NCBI GenBank assembly: GCA_008694505.1
Contig: VZDJ01000346.1
Coordinates: 8,853,244 to 8,917,243 of the forward strand
Direction: 5' to 3'
From: Cyanoderma ruficeps
Lineage: Eukaryota > Chordata > Aves > Passeriformes > Timaliidae
Length of the DNA stretch: 64,000 bases
Shown: piece after piece, positions 10,601 through 22,303 of the stretch
Layout of the letters: each line of letters opens with the position of its first letter
Position numbering within the stretch: the stretch's first letter is position 1
Made by a program: the position numbers and the translations under genes
The notes under the pieces: model-generated
What the model was told of the DNA's origin: nothing
The model's input: only the letters and a program-made list of their open reading frames with translations
Database searches by the model: none

Positions 10601-13600
10601 GAATGCTGTGATTTTAATTTTGATCAGTTGTATGAAAAACTGCCCCAGATATCTCTATGCATAGTTGTAAAAATCAGTGAATATGCTCCTCAGTTTTTAA
10701 ACTGCAGCATATAAAATACATACAAGAGAGGAGATTATTCCATTACCCCAGGGCTTGGGAAGGTCTTCTTACTCTTTCTCTGAAATAACCCTAGCTTTAT
10801 TAACCCTGGGAGCAAGCTGCAGACCTTGTTTGTTTCACCTGGCCTTTGAGAGAAAAGGGAGATTTCAAAATGAATGCTGGTGTTAGTGGTTAATTATGAA
10901 CAGCTGCTGCATAGATGAGGTGAGCTGATTATGCTCTATTTGGTTTGCCATACTGAATAATTGGGAGTGCGTGCACAGCCAGTGTATGGACAGCTTTATT
11001 ACAAATAAATCAAGAAGAACAAAAATAAAAATACAATTAATAAAGTTTCCTATGAGATCAGCCCTAAATAGTCAATAATGCAGCTGTGAAATACAGGAGT
11101 AAACAAAAGTACTTATATTAGTATCATGCTCATATGTGTTAAATTTATACACTCAGTGGAGCAAAGCAAGAGTGGGAAGGCCTCTCTAATTTGTTGAAGC
11201 CGCATAAAGGCTGAAGAGCAAACATTCAACCTTATAAAAATTGGTATTTCTTGTTTAAGTGATATGTTTCTCAAAATTCCAAAAAGTTTAGATTTTTTTT
11301 CCTCTATCAGTATTTTGATTTAGAGGAGATCACTCCATTCACCCCCTTCCCATGTCAAAGGGAAAAATAATTGAAGAAATAATATCTTCAAGTATGAAAA
11401 ATTGCCATAGAAGTTGTATACCAGCAGGAACATAAACTTTTTTATTATTGTAAACTATATGATTTTTATCTGTTAGAACTTAATAGAAAGGTGGTGAGAG
11501 ATTAGAGTTATGTTTGGTTTTATGCATATGCACCTACATATGCCCCCTAACTTCATCTTTTTGCAGTTAAAAAAGTGTGTAATTGACATATTTTTAAATT
11601 TAACTTTGCTTGCACTATGGATATTAGTCTGAATTTTAAAGCTGGAACAATTACGTTTTTTAATTTCTAATTTAACTGAGTCCTTGTGGTACTAAGTAAA
11701 TAAGTAAAAAAATCCTAGTAAAAGAGAATTCATAGTCTAATTTGAAGTATTTTGGAAAGATTTAACACAATGAATGAATAAAAATGGTTTGTATATTGGA
11801 ATAATTAAAGACAATTCACATTTGTGGTTTGGACATAAATGTGTAAAAATTATACCCATCTATCTTATTACATTTCCTTTTCTCTCCCTGAGGATTTCAC
11901 TATGTACTTTATCTGTAATTGTTGCCAGTTTTCTATCAAGTTCCCACTGGGCTTCTGGTGCAAAAAATCTTTTCCTATCGATGACAGAGCTTGCCTGAAT
12001 GATTTCATGCTCTTAGCATTTTTGTTCACGGGAATTAGGGGGAGAATGTAACTGCAGCTGAACATAGCATCTATTTTTGTAATTTTGAAGTTTAGACTCT
12101 GTTATTGGAACTAAATGAAGAGATGCAGGTGTTCTCCAGTTCAAGTCCTTTGGGATTTTTTGATGGTAGATGCTTGAAAAGAAAATGCATGTGTTTCCAG
12201 AGTCAAACAGCAGCTGTGGACAAGGATTTATGTTTTTCTCAGAACTTTGGGATTTCAAAATGTTACATTTAATCACATGCACAGAAAGGAGAGCAAATGT
12301 TAAAGATGTTACATATAAAACTAGGAGACTGATCTTTTTACCATACCAACTAGTTGTGGGAATAGAGGAACAAAGTGATCTTTAATCTTAATATGCACAA
12401 TTCAAAAGGATTATGATAGTTGCCAGGACTCTGGTCTTTTGAGAACTGTGCTCAGGCAGTGCACAGCATTTATATCTTCTTAATTGCTTTTAAAATCTGG
12501 TTTATTGTTATATTTTTCCTTGGAAAAATATGAATGTTAATGGTATGAGTTACTGAAAACACAGTATTCATGTAGGCTTTTTTGGAGGGTGGATTTAAAT
12601 TCAGTAAGTATGCATGTTAGAAAAAAAATTTCTGGCAATGTCCTGTAGTTTTCAAAATTTGATTTAAAATAGCAGTTCAACTGCCTGAACTGAAAGGCTA
12701 TATTTGGAAGTTTCTTTCTGACAGAATTTGTGGGCAAAATTATTTTGTGGTAATGCAATTTCTCCCTCTCTTTCTCTCTGGTGATTTTTCAATTAGTTGA
12801 TTGTAGCAAACAAAATGACATCTTAAGTTTAGCTGAAATTCAGGCAAGGGCAGCGGGTGGTGGTACTGCTGAGCAATTCAGGAAGGGAGAATGGTGTGGG
12901 GAGGAGCAGACTGGTAACAGTGGTGAATGCCAAGTTAATTAATACCAAGGAATAAAAACTAAAAGCCTCTTAATATTCACCAGTTTGTGTGTGCTCCATC
13001 CTCTGCCATTATCCTCACAACCTCCCTAGGTTGTGCACTACAACCGTGTTAAATATCAAATATTTTTCCAGGGTTGAATCTACTGCATCTACTGTCTTAT
13101 AAAGATCCAGCACTTAGTACTTTCTCTAAGAGAGAAGTAAACTTGTCCTCAAGTGCAGTCTGTTCCTCTGCTGGCTGCAATTGTAGATTTCATGTCCATA
13201 GCAGCAGGGAGGGACCTACTGTACTATGCTAACTGGACTAAGAGACTAGTTCCAGTGAGTTGCATGAATCTGGCAACTGCCAGTAAGTTCTGGTTATAGA
13301 AAGGTAATTGCACAATGCAGGAGTAAGACAGCTTGTTCAACTTGCCCTCAAGTAATTCTGCAAATCCTCTTGGGGAAGAGGTGTTTTCATCTCTCTGCTT
13401 ATGTTGCGGTCAGTTTCTCTCAGTATGCCATAAATCCTTCAGCAATACATGTGTTCTAGAATTCTGAGGTTGTGATTAAATAGGATTCTGAGTTTTGTAA
13501 AATCTTACTTTAAAAATTGATATTTAAGAAAAGAAAAGAAAGGAAAAAACCTGCACTGTCATACAAGTGTTTAGGAAGTTAGCCTCTGCAGTTGAGTTCC

Positions 13601-14227
13601 CTGAACTCTTTCAATCCTGACTGACCTTGAGATGTATTGTTCAACTGTACTGTGGAAGCTGGGTAATTTCTTTAATCAAAGAAGCACATTTGCCTTTTTT
13701 CCAATTTTTTTTTTCTTAATAAAATCACTTAAGATTAATAGTTTGGGCAAAATAAGAACAAAACGCTCTGAAGATGGGGACGCAATTCCAAATGGCAGAA
13801 GCCTTAGACGTTTCACTGGGAAATATGTGAGTGAGTGAACTGGAAAGCCTGCATCTCATCTGGATTTATAATTTTTTTGTGAAAACTCATTGTCTGACTC
13901 TTTCTTCTCTTTTAACTCAGGGTAACAGTCTTCTGCCTGTAGATTATGTAATTGATCGTGTAGTTCTTGGGATAGGACTTTGAGCTTTCAGTATTGGCAG
14001 TTAAAGATTTGAGCTCTTGAATGGTGGATAGTAAGAGCATGCAGGCTTTAAAGTACATAGAGGAAATCTCTCTACTTTCTCTTGAAACAGCTCATAACAT
14101 TGAAAATTTTGTAAAAGTAACTAAAAAAGAATTGTTGAAAAGCCTTTTCTTTTTTAAACTTTTAACTCATTAATTGTGTAGAAGTTAGGGAATGGCATAC
14201 GAGATTATTTCTGCTACCTTTATTTTA

Positions 14228-14256
14228 TGTGTGTGTGTGTGTGTGTGCATGTGTGT
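14228..14256. repeat. (GT)n microsatellite
   Basis: About ten uninterrupted GT dinucleotides are followed by gcatgtgtgt. This is an ordinary intronic dinucleotide repeat and probably length-polymorphic. Confidence 0.95.
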
Positions 14257-15070
14257 TACACTGGATTTCTGTTCACTTTAAAATCTGGCAGTATCAAAGT
14301 GTTCCATATGGCCACCAAAGTCGTATTTAACACTTCTGTTATTGAAAAAAGAAAATCTACATGTGGGTTCAAGTGATAATTTCTATTTTCATAATGGTAG
14401 AGGCTGATGTATCTGTGCTGCCTTTCTTCATGGAAATGCATTTACCTTTCCCACTTATGGCATCTGGAAAAGCATTATTCAGCAAGGTGACTAGATACTT
14501 ATTGTTGGCTTGGAGTGTTTTGAAAACGTGACAGGTATAGGCTCTCAGCAATTGCTGACACACAGCTTTGGACATTGAAATCTGTTTTTAATTGAGAAAA
14601 TATACGTTGGCCAGCATATTGGGTTAGTTCCCTCCCATTTTGAAAAAACGCCATGGGATCTTTAACTTCCATTTGGACACTTCCCAGACATGGGCATAAG
14701 GGACTGTAACTGTTTATTTTCAAATAGTGTTTTAACTATTTCCAGGTTTTATAATTGAATTATATTGCTCTCACTGCCTCTTTAGTGATGTAAATGATTC
14801 ATATAAGATGGCTACATTTTTGTAATGAAATGCTAAATAGATATGACTGAAAATCAGTAGACTCTTGGTGGTAAATTATAAATGCTCTTTCACTAGGTTA
14901 AATTCTGGTTTTTTTGTAAATTTTAGTAATGAGTAATTAAGTAACATCATAGCACATTTGATAAAAAACAGCACTAAATGAAGTATCTTATTTTTAATGC
15001 AGAAATTATGATATATATAAATATATTTGTTCTTAATCTAAATTTTTTCAGTAATTTTCATGGCTCAGCT

Positions 15071-15097
15071 CTGTAGCAGTTTGAAAAACTGCTACAG
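15071..15097. repeat. Perfect 12-bp inverted repeat with 3-nt loop
   Basis: The arms CTGTAGCAGTTT (15071-15082) and AAACTGCTACAG (15086-15097) are exact reverse complements separated by gaa. The stem is too short for a microRNA precursor. It might be the remnant of a foldback element or a product of template switching. Confidence 0.9.
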
Positions 15098-18000
15098 GTC
15101 ACTCCCAAAATTCCAATGTTCTGGTTATAATTTAAATGTACTGATAATTTCATTTTTCTGATTTAGGACGCAGTCAGAGTGAATATTCAACCACATTGTC
15201 CCTTTCTACCCAAACATTACTGTTCAGAAGGTCCCACAGAAATTCCTTCCTGTGATATTTTGAATAGCCAGTTGTGGTCAGCAATTAAAGTTGGGCCATT
15301 ACCAAGTGACTGAAGAGCTGGTTTTATGTAGAGAGCAACAGTTCACAGTCAGGATAAGCAAAGCAGGTTTGAATTTTAATGGTATTTTATTTTTTTAATT
15401 CAACTGGATAACCTCTGTGATGACTCCCAGTCTAGGACAGAGTCCTATAGCTGACCAGAGTAATTTTGAACAGACAGATGATCTTTAAGGTGTACAACTT
15501 TGGAAACATTTAAATTAGTAATTCATGTGTTGTGAAGCTTCTCAAGGTCAGTCTGTATTGTTACCAGAAATCTGTAAACTGTATAAAAATTAGTACTGCA
15601 GAAACTGTTGTTCACTTGTAACCTTTAGATGATTTAATCACTCCTGTGCTGTATGAGCCAATTTCATTTTACCTGTGCTCTCCAATAGAACTAGTACGTT
15701 CAAGATACATAATATGTACTCGTGTAAGGTGACAGAAGTACTTATCAGGAAAAGAGTGCACTGGGTAACTTTCCACTTCTAGTCAACAACTAAAATTAGC
15801 TTACCTATATTATGTGAGCCATTAATGTTGAGTATCTCTATATAACAGGCTTTAAGTACAGCATATTCAAACACAAATGTGGTAAATTTGAGGTTATCCT
15901 GACATTCTCAGTATGACATGGAATGCTAAATCTATTTGAGAAATGCAGTGATAGGATTAGAGTGGATATCTAGTTTAATTAAATAGCTAAATATTTTTAA
16001 TTCTTAATTTTAATCTTTTTTACACTCTTCAGTAGAGAAAAAAAGCTATTTGAAAAGGGAAAAAAACCCATTTGATTTTCAGAAGTCATGTCTGAAAGAG
16101 AAGATTCTACGTGTTGCCCTGGCCTTGCAGCCAGTTCAATTAAGACAAACATATGCTGGAGCAAAGTAATTTGCTGACCTGACTTTTGAGTTTCCATCCA
16201 AACACATTTGTGCTGCAAATTGCTGATACCACTTGCAGCACAGCCTATTAGTGCATGCTCTGGCCTTCCTAAGTGTTTTCCTGATTTCTGATGTATTTTC
16301 AAGGTGAAGTAGACAGATCTGGAAAAGAAACAGTGATTTTTTTTTCCCCCAGGAGATTTAGAAAACTGTTTATTTGCAGAATAGCAAATAATTTTGGGGT
16401 TCTATACTTGGAACTGATCAGAACATTTCATGATCATGCAATGAATGGGTATTCTGACAATGGGAATGGAAGGGGGATGGGGAGTACCAAACATTTCAAC
16501 TCTTACAGTGAGTTTGCCTGCATCTACCAACTCTTAGCCTGGGTTCACCATCTATCACTGTAGAGCTTTTGGGGCTGCTTGTCTGGGGTTTGTGCCAAGC
16601 TGAAGAAATATCTTTGGCTATGCTGCCTCATGTCCAGGAGTCTTGGAAAAATAGACCCGTGCCTTTGAGAAGGTGGATGTGAAAGGAGTCAGACTGACCA
16701 GAGTTTGAGCCATGTATTTTTGAATTTTAGTGTCTATAACTGTCACGCCAGTGGAAAAAAGACCATGTTCTAACAATATGATGCAAACAATACATGAAAA
16801 TAAAATTTATTCAGATATCTAACATTAATCTTCAAATTAATAATCTGAATAAACAAGTGGGTGACTGCCTCTTCTCATCTCCTGCTGCCCTCAAAAGTAC
16901 CTATGCTTGTTTTACTTTTGCAATAAAAAGAATTAAATCCTAAACAAATATTGTGTAAATACAATATAAAGTATAATATTAGAACTGCCTTGGCTATCAT
17001 AGGAATTTTCCCCCTTAAAGTGGAGAAAATAATGGAAATTTCATAAATAGAAACAGTACTTTGAAAAATAAGAGAAGATATGATTGAATATAAGAATTAT
17101 TAAATATTATTAAATAATATATGAATTATTAAATTATTAATTCTAGCTCAACATTAGTGAGCAGGATTATGGAGCACATATGATGATGTATCATCACTTT
17201 TAGATAGTATTCTTTTCTCTTCTATATATCTGTGGCATAGATGTAATCAATCAGATGTCCAGTTTATGTAAAACTTGATAAAGTGCATCTTTTGTGCATT
17301 GGGCTTTGCATGAATTATATGTACAGCATATTTCTTATTTTTAGTGTAACTATGTTCATGTTTGGTCATGTGTTCAATAGAAATAAATCAATGAAATGAG
17401 AATATGAATTCTCTTCTGTACTTTCGAGCTCTCTTACGTCCCTGGTGTCATAAGAGAAAAAGAATTCAGTATTGAGCAAACCTTCTTTTAGATTGTGACA
17501 TGAAGATTCATACAAGAAAGTGAAATGTGTTCAAGCTATAGTTATTTGAAAGATGTATTAGCCTAAGCCCTGGATTAATATTTTTCAGACAGTAAAATTA
17601 TTGCAAAACACTACTTTCATACATGTTTCATAATAAATTCATTATTCAGTGATAAGCTTAAAATGAACCTTTTATGTTAAAGGTGTGGTTTTAAATCAAC
17701 TTTTGGAAAATCTTACAGATAGAACGTAATTTTCTGAAAACAGATGTATATTTTCAGGGGCACATATCAGTCCTTTAAGCAGTTGCATGTCTAAACTAAT
17801 AAAATGAAACTTTGATGTAAATTGCAGTTGGTTGATTAAATTCTTTTAAATTACAAAATGAAATAATTAAGGCATATTTATAGTTATATTTTTAAAAACA
17901 AGAATAATAAAATATAATAATTATTTTTAGTATAAAGACTTTTATAATCATTTGAAGCGAATAATACTTCTTTTTTTCTTGACTGATAACACAAGCAAAA

Positions 18001-19669
18001 TATAAGCCTGTGAAAAGGATGACTTAACACAACTGTTGATGCACTTCGACTGAAACATCTTTATCAAGTTAATACAAGAAGCAGTCATGCCCTACTTGAA
18101 TTACTCATTTATAATGGCTGAGCAGCAGCCTGGATGTGGACTTTGAAATCCTGGGAAAATAAGACGAATGCATGCTTCCAAATGTCTAGAGTCTTTAAAG
18201 CAGCTGTAAAATGTTGAAGTGAGATGTCAGCTACTAGCTGTTGTCTACATTTTCAGGCTGAAGGGAGGTGTGATCATTTAATTGCTAACCAGGTTTAATA
18301 TTATTGCAGTTGTTATATCCTCAGTTCAAAACTTTTTATTTTCTAGGGCTATTGGAACTGAAGAATCAGAATATTTGTCTGCTTTTTTGCACACTTTTAT
18401 TGCACAGATTATTCCAGCTTTTTTTGAAGATCTTATTTGCTTTGTTAAAATACATACATTTTTCTCTAACTTTTATTGTGCTTGCAATGAGGAAATAATC
18501 CCAAAGATGTGTAAAATATCAAAATAAAGCAAGTGTGTGTTTAGCAATTCCAAAAATGCTACCTTTGTGCTCTGGAAGGTAATAAGAGTATAATAGCTGG
18601 TAAAAACCATATATTAAAAGGATTTCTGTCTCTCTGCACTGTTGGGATGTTGCTGTTTGCAGAGTCTTTTGCAGATGATGGCATTGCCAGGTTCCTTGTC
18701 TTCACAGCTTGATTTCATGTTTTCTTTGAAAAGACAGACATATAGGAAATTAACTGTTCAACTTTAATTTTTTCTTCAAATTCTTGCACAGTTCCAAAGG
18801 ACGTGCATCCCATTATACTTGAAACAGATTTTTCATTAGAAGAGTGCCAGATGTTTCTCTAGTATCCTCATACTTCCTAAGTCACCAGTATAGAAGTAAA
18901 CACTCTTCTTTTTACTGCAGGAATTGTACAAGTTCCTGTGAGAAGAAGTGAGAGCATGAACATCCAGTTTTGCATGTTGGAACATCTGTAAGGCAGTGTG
19001 AACTTTGTGTTGCAGTTTGGAGACAGAAAATAAAAGTCCATGTTGTATCTATCCAGGGATATTCATAATCTTCTCACAGCAGCTGGTGAGGCTGCAAGGG
19101 TGCTTAATTAAGGATCATTCAGGAATTGGTCTAGTAGTTTTTTCCTTCTTTCTGTTACAAATAGAATTGAGATGACTTGTGTTGTGTCTGTTTCCTGGAA
19201 AAATCACTACCTCAAAGTCATGATGGATGGAGAATCTGTTTTCTACACACTTGCAGCAAATTAGGCCCCAACTCAGAGATCATGCCTTCCTTCCTGGTAC
19301 TGGGAAAATGGAGAGGTGAGAATAATCCATCCTAAAGGTAGAAATAGGATGGTTAGAAGTCTTCACTCATATTTTTTCCAAGGCAGCGCTAGTAGAGTTA
19401 TTTGGTACAGCTCTTAAGAAAGAGCTTTAAGGTAGATTTGAAGGAGGAAAGGAATAAAACCAGACAAACCTGGCGGCAGTATGCCACTGTCTGAGGGATG
19501 CTGTGGTAGCAAGGTCCTTTGGTCTGCCTCCTCAGTGGAGGTCGGGGATGGAAATCCATGTCGCAGCAAAGACACAAGGGTTATTGAATTTTTAGAAACC
19601 ATGGAAGCACCTGAGAATGGTTACATAGGAATTAGGGATTGTTCTCCCCAAAAAGCAGAAGTGAATAGT

Positions 19670-20100
19670 GCAACTGAAGCGCATTTACACCAATGCATTC
19701 AGCATGGGCATCAGATAGGAGGAACTGGAAGCCATTGTGCAGCAGGAAAACTATGACCTACTTGCCATCATGGAAATGTGGTGGAATGACTTGCACAACT
19801 GTCAAGTCATATTCAAGTCACAACTGGAGTGCTGCAGTGGATTGCTGTAAACCCTTCACAAAGGGTAGGCAAGGAAGGAGAAATGTTGGAGTAGCTCTGG
19901 ATGTTGGGGAGTGTTTTGATTGTCTAGAGCTTAATGATGGTGACAGTAGGGTGAGTGTTTATTTTAAGAGTAAGAGAGAAGAACAACAAGGCTTTGGGAG
20001 ACTGTTGTTTGTGAGCAGGAGTGGGCTGGTAGATGATGTGGTGATTGAAGGCCTCTTTGGCCCAGTAATCATGAAATTACAGAATTTTTAGTTCTTGAAG
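19670..20100 (+). pseudogene. CR1 ORF2 remnant, endonuclease region
   Basis: The frame starting at 19693 reads SHNWSAAVDC, then GRQGRRNVGVAL and ECFDCLELNDGD. I recognise these as the CR1 endonuclease region (consensus forms resemble HDWSAAMDGY and RRGGGVALYV). An adjoining frame upstream (19481-19756) carries the preceding segment, so at least one frameshift separates them. An endonuclease of this class nicks genomic DNA at insertion. This copy stops at 20091 and is not functional. Confidence 0.85.
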
Positions 20101-20282
20101 AAGTAAGATGGGTGGGGGGGCAGCAGATCTGGTCTTCGACTTCCAAGAGCTTACTTAGGCCTGCTTAGTAGACTGGTTGAAAGAGTTCCTTGGGAGGCAA
20201 TCCTGAGGCACAAAGGAGTTCAGGAAGGCTGAACATAATTTAAAAAGGAAATCTTAAAGGTATAGAAGCCTCTACCCATGTG

Positions 20283-20322
20283 CTGAGAAAGATGAGCTGA
20301 CACTGAGAAAGATGAGCTGACA
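20283..20322 (+). repeat. 20-bp perfect tandem duplication inside the CR1
   Basis: CTGAGAAAGATGAGCTGACA occurs twice head to tail (20283-20302 and 20303-20322). It lies between the endonuclease and reverse-transcriptase parts of the CR1, and is most likely a post-insertion slippage event. Confidence 0.95.
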
Positions 20323-20859
20323 GAGAAGTGTCTAACGGCTGAACAGAAAGCTTTGGTTGGAAATCAGGAAAAAAAGAGGAGCTCATGACCTTTGGAAGAA
20401 GGGTTGGAAAACTCACGGGGACTGCAAGGATGTTGTGAGGTATTGCAGGGAGAAAACTGGAAGGGTCAAAGCCCAACTGGAGCTTAGTCTGGCTACTGCT
20501 GTGAAAGACAATGAAAAATGTTTCTGTAAATGCATAAGCAACAAAATCTATTATTGGTTGCAGGGGCAAACATGGTGGCAAAAGATAAGGAAAAAGCTGA
20601 GGTACTAAATGTCTTAATGCCTCAGTCTTTAATGACAGGACCACTTGTTCTTTGGGTACCCAGCCCCCTGACCTGGAAGACTGGGTTGGGAGCAGAATGA
20701 AGGCCCCCTAATCCACGGAGAAATGGTCAATGACCTCCCATACAGTTTAGACATACACAAGTCTATGGAGCTAGGTGGGATCTGTCCAAGGGTACTGGGG
20801 TAGCTGGCAGAAGAGCTCACTGAGCCATCTTCAATCATTTACCAGTAGTCCTGGCTAAC

Positions 20860-21640
20860 TGGGGAGTTCCCAAGTGACTGGGAATTGGCAGTAGTGACTG
20901 CCATCTATAAGAAGAGCCAGGAGGATTTAGGGAACTACAGGTTTTTCAACCTGACCTTGGTGCTGGGAAATGTTATACTGAAGATCATCTTGAGTGTCAT
21001 CATATGACAGACACATGCAGGACAACTAGAGGAATGAGGTCCAACCAGTGTGAGATTAGGGGAGGCAGGTCCTGCTTGTCTGGCCTGATTTCCTTCAGTG
21101 GCAGGGTGACCTGCCTAATGGATGAGAGAATGGCTGCGAATGCTGTCTGCCTGTGTGTTATTAAAGCCTTTGGTACCATTTCACACAGCACACTTTTGGA
21201 GACACTGGTGTTTCATGGTGTGGATGGGTGCATTCTAACTAGGTAGGAAACGGGCTGGTTGGCCAGGCGGTGAGAGTGGTGGTGAATGAAACTAAATCCA
21301 TTTGGTAACCAGTCACTAATGGGGTTCCCCAGGGCTTAGTGTTGGGGCCAGTTCTGCTTCATATCTTTATCTGGACAAGGGGATTGAGTGCACCTTCAAA
21401 CCTACAGTTTGCAGAGGACATCAAGTCAGATGGAGATGTTGATCTGCTGGATGGTGGGAAGATCTGCAGAGGCATCTGGACAGGCTGGATTGATGGGCTG
21501 AGACCAACAGTGTGAGGTTGGACAAGGCAAAATGGTGGGTCCTGCAGTTGTGCCATACCACCACCATGCAGTGCTACAGACTTGGGCAGAGTGGCTGGCA
21601 AGCAGCCTTGTGGAAAAGGGCCTGAGGGTGCAGGTCAACA
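20860..21640 (+). pseudogene. CR1 ORF2 remnant, reverse-transcriptase region with lost catalytic residues
   Basis: Reverse-transcriptase segments appear in order. First comes the stretch around 20890-20970 corresponding to the consensus for a growing-strand region (IYKKSQEDLGNYR-like), then GGRSCLSGLISFSGRV and IKAFGTISHSTLLE in the frame from 21004. After these come a GVPQG-like segment near 21320 and the position of the catalytic FADD motif near 21410. At the motif C position the DNA reads ttt gca gag gac, so the first Asp is replaced by Glu. In motif A the KAFD Asp is Gly. Several stops interrupt the frame. It is a dead copy; the family assignment is from recognised motifs. Confidence 0.87.
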
Positions 21641-22303
21641 GTGACTGGGTGTGAGCCAGTGCATGCCCAGGTTGCCAAGAAGGCCAGTGGCATCCTGACC
21701 TGTGTTAGGAATAGTGTGGCCCGCAGGACCAGGGCATTGACTATCCCCTCATCCTGAGCACTGGTGAGGCCATACCAGTGGCTAGTGCTGTGTTCAGTTC
21801 TGGGCCCGTAAATTCAGGAAGGGCAACGAGGTGTTGTACCAAGTCCAGAGAAGAGCAATGGAGCTGGTGAAGGGTCTAGAAATAAAGGGTAAGTCATAGT
21901 AGGAGCAGATGAAGCAGCTGGAGTTGTTAAGCCCTGAGAAGAGGAGGCTCAGGGGACATCTTATTTTTCTTGACAGCTGCCTGAAATGAGTTTGTAGCTG
22001 GGTGGGGGCTGGTCTCTTCTCACAAGTAACAAGCAGTAGGACAAGAGGAAATGGCTTCAAGTTGTGCTAGAGGACATTTCAATTGGTTATTAGAAAATAT
22101 TTTTTCACTGGAAAGGTGGTCAGATGTTGGAATAGGCTGCCCAGGAAGTGGTTGCGTTACTGTCTCTTGACAGCGTTTAAAAGACATCTAGATGTGGTAT
22201 TTAGGGATGTGGTTTAGTGGTGGACTTGGCAGTGCCAGGTTGATGACTGGACTCTGACCTTAAAAGCCTTTTCCAACCTAAACAATTCTATGGTTCTATA
22301 TAA

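Larger units (their letters stand above)
7632..19429 (+). other. VPS13B: Large VPS13B intron, first segment
   Basis: This is AT-rich sequence from the donor gtaagta to the start of a CR1 element. It holds scattered short open frames with no conserved look, a (GT)n microsatellite at 14228-14256 and a perfect 12-bp hairpin at 15071-15097. The first 26 codons after the exon stay open in the VPS13B frame until the TAA at 7712-7714. An AATAAA hexamer lies near 8064. Otherwise I see nothing recognisable. Confidence 0.8.
19430..22303 (+). mobile_element. CR1 LINE, long copy, sense to the host gene
   Basis: This is a decayed CR1 non-LTR retrotransposon of about 2.9 kb. The left part (from roughly 19430) matches the CR1 junction ahead of ORF2, including the stretch reading ctacaccaatgca-gcatggg in the consensus. 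It is followed by endonuclease-like and reverse-transcriptase-like sequence and then the 3' untranslated tail. The tail ends in ccaacctaaacaattctatggttctat at about 22300, the hallmark of the avian CR1 3' end. The element has many stops and frameshifts and is certainly inactive. The left boundary is approximate and the right one good to a few bases. Its 3' end belongs to a different subfamily from the copy at 56650-56908. The open frames on the opposite strand here (for example 20240-20644) are shadows. Confidence 0.93.

Noticed and set aside
15997..16302. 101-codon minus-strand open frame
   Set aside because: No family was recognised, and the end is a lysine-rich run from an A/T tract; it is probably chance.
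20240..20644. 134-codon open frame on the minus strand
   Set aside because: It is antisense to the CR1 ORF2 remnant and is a shadow of it.
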